Assembly (NCBI GenBank): GCA_026826555.1
Contig: JAKSZT010053764.1
Coordinates: 15,062,213 to 15,126,212 of the forward strand
DNA: 64,000 bases
From: Tolypeutes matacus
Taxonomy: Eukaryota > Chordata > Mammalia > Cingulata > Chlamyphoridae
Direction: 5' to 3'
Each line of letters opens with the position of its first letter. Positions within the stretch are counted from its first letter, which is position 1. Below, piece after piece: positions 56,267-64,000 of the stretch. A program made the position numbers and the translations under genes. The notes beneath the pieces were generated by a model. The model was not told the origin of the DNA. It did no database searches and was given only the letters and a program-made list of their open reading frames with translations.

Positions 56267-56933
56267 TGTAGCAGTTTGATATTATTTATGAATTCCAAAA
56301 AAGAAATACTGATTATGTTTGTAAACTGGTCTGTTCCTCTGGGCATGATACCCTTTGATTGATTTAAATTCAAAAGACTTTACATTTACTTGATTAAATC
56401 AAGATTAGGGCTTTGATTCGACCAGTCATTAGGGTGACTCAGTTTGAGTCCCCCTCCTCTTTGTGGGCTATATTATCCGATACTCAATCAAGAAGATGGA
56501 GGAAAAAACACACACAGAAGTAGATACACAGAAGAACACAGAGGAAGAGAGAGACAGCTCTATAGACACGGCAGAGGCCCTGGGAAGAGAGATGGGTCAT
56601 TCACCTGATAGTTTACAGCTGACCTTGTGAAGAGAGCAGAGCAGCTGAGCCCAGAAAGAAATAAGCTCCAGGAAGAGAGACAAGCCTTGTCCCAGCCTAC
56701 AGCTGAGATCAGAAGAAGCTGGACCCATGGAGCCTTAAGAGGGAAGGAGGAGGCTGAACCCTCACCTGCCATCTTGCTTCAAAACGTGACAACAGAGTTT
56801 GGTAAGGAAGTAACCTTGAGTTGGACTCTTTAGGGCCTTGTAACTGTAAGCTTTTACCCCAAATAAATACTCTTTATAAAAGCCAATATATTTCTGGTAT
56901 TTTGCTCCAGCACCCCTTTGGCTGACTAATACA
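56267..56933 (+). mobile_element. Solo LTR, MaLR/ERVL-like, inserted in an L2
   Basis: It starts TGTAGCAGTTTGATATTATTT and ends GGCTGACTAATACA, with the 5-bp TSD GGCTC at 56262-56266 and 56934-56938. Same family as 40637-41301 and 52416-53047. Confidence 0.93.
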
Positions 56934-57011
56934 GGCTCTCTACATTCTTGTTAATCAAACATCCAATTTCATAAAAGCAGAATGAAACAGTTCTATATAT
57001 AATATAGAATA

Positions 57012-57104
57012 TATATATTCTATATTGCTTTCCTTGTGTATATACACCTGTATTTCCAACTCGTGTTCTTTTATTTAAACAACTTCTGCGAGAAGAGTAA
57101 AAAC
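57012..57104. repeat. 93-bp duplicated segment, copy A
   Basis: Matches 58438-58530 with two differences by eye, from TATATATTCTATATTGC to GAGTAAAAAC. It lies in a ~165-bp piece foreign to the L2 that surrounds it. Confidence 0.93.
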
Positions 57105-57425
57105 ACTGCTTTCTACGGTAACTCTTCTTGAGGGTTTTAAGCAGAAGTGAGCTGGCTCATAAAAGTCTCATTCTGGCTGTGTGTCAAAAAAGGACAAGAG
57201 TAGAAGGAGGGGGATCAGCATGGAGGCAATTTACAATAATCCAGGCAAGATAAAAATGGTATCTTGGACCAGTAGTGGTCAGTGTGAAGTGGTCAGATTC
57301 TAGAAATAGTCTAAACAAGATGTCCTGATAGAAATAAGAAAAAGAGAAGTCAAGATTTTTGGTTTAAACAACAGAAGAATGGGTCTAACAAGAAAATGAA
57401 TCAAGGAGACTGTTTAGACACACAG
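57105..57425 (-). mobile_element. L2 LINE, antisense, right part
   Basis: GAGGGTTTTAAGCAGAAGTGA, CTCATTCTGGCTGTGTG, ACAATAATCCAGGCAAGAT, GTGAAGTGGTCAGATTCTAG and GTCAAGATTTTTGGTTTAAACAAC continue the L2 of 55890-56266. Confidence 0.8.
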
Positions 57426-59826
57426 CAAATCAGGAGCAATGAAAATTAAATCTAAGTCCTTAGACTAGTTTGCTAAATGGTCTGTGAAATATACTGTACC
57501 CCTTCCTAGCCCCACATTTGTACAATACTAGCTCTATCTACAAATCAGGTATATGTGTTAAGTTGTATTTAGCTTATGTTTTAGAGCTTTTTCAAATCTA
57601 TAAAGTTAATATATGATCATCAGATTTACAATATGTTAAAGTATCTAAAAAAATTAACTATGACCCAACCACCCAAAATCTTGGCATGATGTGCAAAAAA
57701 AAGTGTGTCATCAAATTTTAAGTTTCATTTCTTTATCAGTGACATTGGTCATTTTTATATATTTACAACCAACTTTTTCTTTTTTTTTTTTTTTGAGTTG
57801 CCTGCTTATGCTTTTTGCCCTTAAAAGATAGTTTATAAATTTTCTGTTCTTTGAGTTTTTCCTAATCCACGTTTATTATTACTAAGCTAATCGTGGTGTT
57901 AGAATTAAATTCCCAGCCCCTCCCCCCTTCTTTGTCTTTTACCTTTATTTCTCTGAGCCTTGAAGAAATGTAGGTTTATAATGCTCTAGCAATAAGGTTT
58001 CCTAGTTTGAAGACAGACTGTTCTATTTTGCAAGTAACACGACTATGATTTTCAGGTGAAGGTGATGCAATAATCATTCTTCTTCATGCTTCACCTCTTT
58101 AGAGACAGAGTCCCCAAGGTGAGTGACAACAGTATCTCTGATGGTAACTTTATTCTGCTTCTACAGAATTGATCTTCAATGTTTTTGAGACCACCTAAGC
58201 CAAATAACTATGTTTACTATAAGTACCTAGGCATTTTTCTTAAAATGAGCTAAAGATCTTTTCCATTATGTGAGGAAAAGTCCAGCAATAATGCATATGA
58301 CTCTCCCAAGTTTGTTTCTGAAAACTTTTACCTTATTGTGAAAGAAAAACATCTACTCTCCTTATTCTAATGATAATACATGTTTATTTGGTAATAAAAA
58401 CAGGCTGAGGCCAATGCTTTCCTACCAAATGCAATGGTATATATTCTATATTGCTTTCCTTGTGTATATACACCTGTATTTCCAACTTGTGTTCTTTTAT
58501 TTAAACAACTTCTGCCAGAAGAGTAAAAACTGATGGCTCTCATCATGTGAGCATTAGTTTCTCAACAATGCCTTCCTTAGAACTGATCTGTGCTGCAACT
58601 GCCTCTGAAGGGAACCCTTTTCAGGATCTACTATAAAGCATAGGCCCCCTGGGAGATACAGCATGCACCAGTTAAGCAGACAATACATGAAGCTAGAAAT
58701 AAAATGAACCGAGGTACAGAATGAACCAGCTGATCCAGTGTTGGAAGTTTACTTCAACCTCGCCCACAGTTGCTCAAGAGGACTTTCCTAAACCCTCAAG
58801 CCATCCTCTGCAGCCCTCACTCCATTTCTCCTACACTGATATTTTAAAAAGAAACCAATCAGCCAAGGCTCAGACAAAGTAAGTGCAACTACCTTGCTCT
58901 ACCCCAGTTCCTGTGTGCTAAATTCACTCAAGGCAGGGCCTGGGCTCTTCCTGAGGCAGCTAGAAGTCTCGCTTTTCAGTCTCAACATTGGAGCTCACCA
59001 TGTCCGAGACAGCAGATCCACAGTGGGCTTAGCAAGTATCTGCTTTGCAGACAACCCTCGTAGGGAAACAAGTGCTAGACTGGAGAGGAAGAAGTACAGA
59101 GTGCCATAATCTCTAACCCAGCTTCATCAATAGTAAAGCTGATGAGACTCTCTGACCCTTCATCTTACTCCACCTTTCTCGAGTGGTTCTAGACTTAGGA
59201 GGAAAAGAGTAGTGGCAGGCCACCTTGAAACCTTTACATTAACCATTTGTACACCCGGTCAAATATGGAACGACAACAGGACTATCTGGCTTTTTAAGGC
59301 TGCCCTTTCCTCCCATCCCAGGACCCAAAGGCCTGAGTTCCTAAATCAGGAAGCAGCACTGTTAAGAAAATCCCTTAAGCTGTTGATCATTTTTTCCTGC
59401 ACCAGGCCTTACTCTTCTCCCAGAGGTACTGGGGGTTTTTCTTTAATCCTTTTGGTCCTATTCAGATCACCACTCAAACTGTCTGCAGAAACCAAGGGCA
59501 GAGTGGAGAAGTGGATACGGGGCAATAGCTCTGGGATGGCAGAACCAAGACAAGAAAGTGTCTGTACAAGAATGTCTTTTGCCACAGTCCAGAGATACCA
59601 TGCTGGGTCAGGAGAAGGTTCCTGAGGAGAGGAGATTCATGTGTAAATTCTTTCCATCAGTCTATATTCACCAACTCACAATCGTGATCATACACACATA
59701 CCCCTCTTATACCTTGCTGTATGTGAGCAAGAAGTCATCTACTTGGGCCAGCTGAGCAAGTCTTCGCCTTGTGGTCACCAAATACCTGGCATGATTAACA
59801 AACACATGAGGATTCAGCTTACATCT
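57426..59826. other. Unassigned, largely repeat-poor intron
   Basis: No exon or transposon is clearly recognised. It contains a (T)16 run near 57780 and copy B of the 93-bp duplication. The 137-codon frame at 59212-59625 has no recognisable protein, no flanking splice consensus I trust, and no similarity to KDM4 family members. Confidence 0.4.
58438..58530. repeat. 93-bp duplicated segment, copy B
   Basis: Second copy of 57012-57104, in apparently unique DNA 1.43 kb away and in the same orientation. Confidence 0.93.
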
Positions 59827-59903
59827 TGTGATGGTTAACTGTGTGTCAAATTGGCTAGGCCAAATGACACAAGTACTCAGTTATTTAATCAAACACTATT
59901 CTA

Positions 59904-60086
59904 GGGAAGCGGCTGTGGCTCAATCAGTGGGGCTCCCGTTTACCATATGGGAGGCCCTGGGTTCGGTTCCCGGGGCCTCCTGGTGAGGGCAAGCCCGCCT
60001 GCACGGCGTGGTTAGCTGACCCAGAGAGCGCAAGCAGCAAGGGGGGGATAAATGAATAAATAAATAAAATCTTAAAAAAAAAAAAA
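59904..60086 (+). mobile_element. DAS-SINE, full length, young
   Basis: GGGAAGCGGCTGTGGCTCAA, GGGTTCGGTTCCCGGGGCC, GATAAATGAATAAATAAATA and poly(A). TSD AAACACTATTCTA at 59891-59903 and 60087-60099. Confidence 0.96.
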
Positions 60087-60376
60087 AAACACTATTCTAC
60101 ATGGTGCTGTGTACATATTTGGTAGATGTGATTAAATTCTACAATCAGTTGTTAAGGAGTAAAGGTCTGGAATAAGGCCTGGTGCAGGCAAAAATGACCA
60201 ACAGGAGTAAAGGATGTGGGTGGACCTCATCCAATCAGTTGAAGGCCTTAAGAGCAAAAACTGAGGTTTCCTGGAGAGGAAGAAATTCTGCCTCAAGATT
60301 GCTGCATAAATTCCTAACTGAATGCCAGTCTGCCAGGCTGCCCTACAGATTTCAAACTCACCAATCCCCACAAATC

Positions 60377-60421
60377 TCTCTCTCTCTCTCTCTCTCACAT
60401 ACACACACACACACACACACG
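60377..60421. repeat. (CT)n(CA)n microsatellite
   Basis: About ten CT units then about ten CA units, in the 3' part of the MLT2 LTR. Frames crossing it are artefacts. Confidence 0.95.
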
Positions 60422-60475
60422 CACCCTATTGGTTCTCTTTCTCTGAGGAACCCTGATTGGTAAACACCTCGACAG

Positions 60476-61128
60476 ACTAAGAATAAGACCCATTAAAAGA
60501 ATACAGAAGACTGTACTGGAAATAACAAACTGCCCTAAGGCACTCATTCCTGGCTCCAGTCTGCATGATGCCGGCTTTCCAAGGTCAAGCTATATTCAGG
60601 CTGAACTTCAGCAGGCAGAGACAATTTCCCTTGCCTGCGATGCTCACAGGTTCACTGGTTCTAGCTGGAAACCTGCAACTTCCTCCCAACGCTAAATCTT
60701 ACAAAAATAATATAATGTCTAATTTATGTGTGTCCAACTCAGCCTTGCATCAATTTTTCAAACACACTGAGTCAAAGTTTAATTACATCATTAAAGCCCT
60801 GTCATTTCCTGGTTTTTCGTTTCTCTATCTTTTACATTACCCTCAATACAAGATTGCCCATTAATACAAGACTGGCTGAGTCAACATGATACCTCCAACA
60901 ATGGAGGCAAGCTAAAAGCAATGAAAAAGAACTCCAATATGGATTTGGAGTGATTTCAAATCATATTGTTAAATTTAAATAGCAAAGTAAAGATAATTTA
61001 TAATATTCTATCTATGGTATGGGAAACAACCAAAACTAATAAAAATGGTTACCCTAAGGAAAAGAAGAGTCAAAGAAGAAAGCAAAGCTTCTCTGAGCAT
61101 AGCTCTATATACTGTATTAACATTGTAA
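60476..61128. other. Unassigned intronic DNA
   Basis: No exon is recognised; the 99-codon frame at 60565-60864 is unlike known proteins. 60870-61120 is A-rich and may be an old L1 3' end. Confidence 0.4.
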
Positions 61129-61129
61129 T

Positions 61130-61240
61130 CAGGGAGCAGGTGTAGTCAGTAATTAAGCACTTGCTTCCCATGTATGAGGTCCCAGGTTCAATCCCCAGTA
61201 CATCCTAAAAAAAATAAAAATAAATTTAAAAAAAATAAAA
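61130..61240 (+). mobile_element. Short tRNA-derived SINE, older
   Basis: AGGGAGCAGGTGTAGTCAGTAA, GCACTTGCTTCCCATGTATGAG, CCCAGGTTCAATCCCCAG and an A-rich tail. Diverged in the A-box region. Confidence 0.82.
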
Positions 61241-61393
61241 AACATTGTAAACGTGAGTGATTTACATCATTTTAAAACAAAATTAAATTAAAAAGAAAAA
61301 AAAAGCAGTCTTGAAAAATCAAAAATCAAATTAACCTAACTGTATATCAAGTCGCTGGCATAACCAAACAGGAAGAATTGCTTTAATTAACTA

Positions 61394-61670
61394 TTTTTTT
61401 ATTTTATTTTATTTTATTTTATTTTATTTTATTTTATTTTATTTTATTTNNNNNNNNNNTTTATTTTATTTTATTTTATTTTATTTTATTTTATTTTATT
61501 TTATTTATTCATTTATCCCCCCCTTGCTCTTGTGCTCGCTGGGTCGGCTAACCACGCCGTGCGGGCGGGCTTGCCTTCACCAGGAGGCCCCGGGAACCGA
61601 ACCCGGGGCCTTCCCGGGGCCTCCCATATGGTAAACGGGAGCCCTACTGATTGAGCCACAGCCGCTTCCC
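61394..61670 (-). mobile_element. DAS-SINE, antisense, with long (TTTTA)n tail and 10-N gap
   Basis: The tail is expanded to a (TTTTA)n array (61398-61502) containing 10 unknown bases at 61450-61459. The body has GGGAACCGAACCCGGGGCC followed by a duplicated TTCCCGGGGCC, then GAGCCACAGCCGCTTCCC. TSD TAATTAACTA at 61384-61393 and 61671-61680. Confidence 0.95.
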
Positions 61671-61680
61671 TAATTAACTA

Positions 61681-62009
61681 TTAAATAGCATTTATGTTAT
61701 AAATCCTAGTGGGATATGTTTTGAGGACATAAAACTGCAAAAAATATTAAATTGTATTTAATCATCTTATTGTTTTTTAAAAAAGATACCACTATAAAAT
61801 TAGAAAAGTTACATTAAAACACGGTATTTCTTTAGAATTTGAAATATCAATGTGAACTCATGATTTTTCTCTTAAAATAATCCATATTTTCTAATTCTGT
61901 CCACTGGAAAAGGCAGAGAAACAATGACAATACATTAGCAAAGATTACCCATTGCACACAGCCTGTGGTCTCTAAATACCATTTCCCAATAAAAGGAACC
62001 AGGGCTCTT
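61681..62009. other. Unassigned intronic DNA
   Basis: No gene or repeat is recognised. Confidence 0.4.
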
Positions 62010-62500
62010 TGAAAAAATGGCTGGTTCCAGATCTAGGACAAGAACTGTGCAAGATTTGTCTGGAACATCTTGTCCCAGAAAGCAAGCAAGCCATCAAAGA
62101 TTAATGGAGGGCAGCTATCACTTCAAAATTATCATTAGTACTAGAAAAGCAGATAGCATATGCCTCTTGATACCATGTACTGAAAGGACACATCATGTCG
62201 TATTTCTGTCAAAAATGTATAACTTAAATCTAATCATGAGGAAATGTCAGAAGAAGTCAAATCAAGTGACATTCTTCAAAATAAATAGCTTTTACTCTTC
62301 AAAAGTGTTGAGGTCGTGAAAGACAAAAGGGAACAGTTCTAGAATAAAGGAGACCAATGTAATATGGGATCCTTCTCCTGGATATATTACTCTGATTTGG
62401 TACCTGTAATACCAGGATATATAGCTTATTTGGCAAGCTTGCCAGGGCCCCAATTTCATAGGTAATTGTATAATAATAAACTTTCTACATTAAAAAAAAA
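62010..62500 (+). mobile_element. Old L1M-type 3' UTR, copy A
   Basis: ATGGCTGGTTCCAGATCTAGGAC, CATCTTGTCCCAGAAAGCAAGC and GTATAATAATAAACTTTCTAC resemble the segment at 63460-63700, so both appear to be copies of one old 3' UTR. Confidence 0.5.
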
Positions 62501-62539
62501 AAAAAAAAGGGAAGGGTCCTTTTGATATAAATGGAAAAA

Positions 62540-62905
62540 TTGGGAAATTTGAACACTCTGTAGAATAGATAATAGTACTATATCATGGTTAATTTCCTGA
62601 TTTTGATAACTGCACTGTGGTTATATAGGAGAATGTCCTTGTTTTTAGGAAATACACAATGATGTATTTCGGGGTAAAAGGGCACCATTTCTACACTCTA
62701 CTTTCAAATGACTCATTGTGTGTATATATATATGCACATATATACATGCAGAGTGACAGAGCAGGAGTGAAAAAGAGAAAGAATGATAACTGTGGGAAAA
62801 TGTTAACATTTTTTAAATCTGGATGAAGGGTTTGAAGGGTATCTTTGTTCTGTTTTGGCAAATTTTCTATAAGTCTGAAAATATTTCAAAATAAAAAGTT
62901 AATTT
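62540..62905 (+). mobile_element. Old L1M 3' end
   Basis: TATCATGGTTAATTTCCTGATTTTGA, CACTGTGGTTATATAGGAGAATG, TACTTTCAAATGACTCATTG and TTCAAAATAAAAAGTTAA are standard L1M 3' landmarks. Confidence 0.8.
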
Positions 62906-63429
62906 TAAAAATGGAGTCTGTCAAAAGGACATAGATCCTTTATATTTTTTTAATATTACATTTTATGTAATCTAAGTGTTTTTTAAAATAAATAAAAAAT
63001 ATATTCAAAAAAAAAAGGACATAGGAACTTTGGGGAAAGAGGAAAATGGTGGCCCAGAACAGGATGCTGGAACCTGATGGGGATGAAAAGGACATCCATG
63101 CAAGGAAGGCAGCAGCAGTGGGAGACTGATTACATCCAAACAGATTGATCAAATCAGAAAATATAATAAGGATAATGGGAGCCAAGTTTCTGTCAGAGAA
63201 AGTAGTTTACAAATATGGAGAAGGAAAAAACTAGAATGAACTTGTAGTGCTGGATTGGAATTGGAAGCTGGATTGGAATTGGAAGCACATAGTGTGTGTA
63301 CATGTATACATATTGTGCAAGTACATGTATATGTACAGATAAATAATGCCTTAACTCTGCTGCCCACTGAGAGGACCTGGGAGCAGTAACACCCCAAAAG
63401 CAATAAGCGCCCAAGACTCTGTTTCTAAA
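62906..63429. other. Unassigned intronic DNA with a short tandem duplication
   Basis: 63252-63288 holds GCTGGATTGGAATTGGAA twice in tandem. No gene. Confidence 0.45.
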
Positions 63430-63960
63430 AACTATTCTCCAGGAAAGGGAACCAAAACTCCTTGGGTAAAAGACTGATTCCAGGGCTGGGACAAAGAAAG
63501 TAAAAGGTAAACCTGAAACATTTTATTGTGCCAGAAAGTAAGGAAATGCTTAAAGAACGATGAGGAACTGTCAAAAGGACATAAAAGCCAACTTGAAAGG
63601 GCCTCCACTCATCAAATCTGGGAAAAGTTGAACATCAAAATGAGTAACAATAGTAATGGACTAAATCCAATTAAATAAGAAAGTATGAGTCCATGCTGAA
63701 ATATATAAGTACACCACCAAAATATTTTAAAATCTGTAAATCTATAATACTCCTTTTTTTAAAAAATCAGTCACTACTAGAGTACATCAATATATTACTC
63801 TGAAGATATATAAGTAAGAGGAAATAATCAAGGCTTTATCCTGCCTTTCCTGGACAAATGGTATTTTAGGGTAGTCCAAGAATTATTGTGAAAAGTTCCT
63901 TATAGAAAAATTCCAGCTAATAAATGTAGAGGAAATAGAATTTTAAGATCACCCATTTAA
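63430..63960 (+). mobile_element. Old L1M-type 3' UTR, copy B
   Basis: GACTGATTCCAGGGCTGGGAC, GTGCCAGAAAGTAAGGAAATG, GAACTGTCAAAAGGACATAAAAG, GCCTCCACTCATCAAATCTGGG and AAAATCAGTCACTACTAG follow an old L1 3' UTR. Confidence 0.6.
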
Positions 63961-64000
63961 AAAAAAAAAAAAAAAAACCTAGTAAAATAAAGAATCTAGG

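Larger units (their letters stand above)
59827..60475 (+). mobile_element. MLT2-type ERVL LTR, split by a DAS-SINE
   Basis: TGTGATGGTTAACTGTGTGTCAA, AAATTGGCTAGGCCAAATG, GGTGGACCTCATCCAATCAGTTG, CCTATTGGTTCTCTTTCTCTG and GAACCCTGATTGGTAA match the MLT2 LTR. The SINE at 59904-60086 interrupts it and a microsatellite grew near its 3' end. Confidence 0.87.

Noticed and set aside
59212..59625. 137-codon plus-strand frame in a repeat-poor region
   Set aside because: It resembles no known protein and lies antisense within the KDM4C 5'-UTR intron; base composition alone can explain it.
60182..60463. 93-codon frame ending in SLSLSLSHTHTHTH
   Set aside because: It is translation of the MLT2 LTR and its (CT)n(CA)n microsatellite.
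53053..64000. KDM4C 5'-UTR exon, promoter or CpG island
   Set aside because: No CpG-rich stretch other than SINE bodies is seen, so no promoter call is justified.

Overview
The window is a piece of a placental-mammal nuclear genome, almost certainly a nine-banded-armadillo-like xenarthran. At least nine near-intact copies of the armadillo tRNA-derived DAS-SINE are present. Each carries a tRNA-like head, a GGTTCGGTTCC-type B box, an ATAAATGAATAAATAAA 3' end and a poly(A) tail, and most have clear target-site duplications (TSDs). No prokaryotic feature, operon or CRISPR array is present. About two thirds of the window can be assigned to transposon relics.

The only protein-coding gene I can support is KDM4C (JMJD2C/GASC1, an H3K9/H3K36 demethylase), on the minus strand. 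Its first three coding exons are visible: 52214-52373 (start codon at 52357-52355), 36272-36447 and 32861-32975. They encode residues 1-145 in one continuous frame with correct splice phases (0, then 2). That covers the JmjN domain and the linker up to the 2-oxoglutarate-binding tyrosine. The rest of the gene (JmjC core, PHD and Tudor domains) should continue below position 1, and the 5'-UTR exon and promoter should lie above 64000. Everything else is therefore KDM4C intron: 1-32860 the next intron, 32976-36271 and 36448-52213 the two internal introns, and 52374-64000 the 5'-UTR intron.

Layout. 1-4.4 kb holds nested L1 3' ends with a solo LTR. 4.4-17.4 kb holds mostly old repeats, SINE pairs and unassigned AT-rich DNA. 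17.4-22.9 kb is a stack in which an old L1 is split by an internally deleted L1, with later SINE, L1 and mini-retrocopy insertions. 22.9-25.4 kb is a repeat-poor island. 25.4-30.4 kb is a 5'-complete, dead L1 with a 14-bp TSD, interrupted by a composite SINE-like retroposon and a 400-N assembly gap. 30.4-52.2 kb contains the KDM4C exons among L1, SINE, MIR and LTR insertions and a second composite retroposon. 52.4-64 kb contains solo LTRs, L2, an MLT2 LTR and SINEs.

The most notable observations are: (1) a ~660-bp composite retroposon, present twice at ~97% identity, with an unrecognised ~220-bp head and two tRNA-like modules; its second copy carries a small 3' transduction; (2) a solo LTR inserted 42 bp upstream of the first coding exon of KDM4C, with its TSD overlapping a branch-point-like motif; (3) three occurrences of one target-site sequence flanking two different retroposons; (4) a ~60-bp mRNA-like retrocopy with its own poly(A) signal and TSD; (5) a 93-bp near-identical duplication 1.4 kb apart. 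Family names for repeats come from memory of consensus features, not from a database search.
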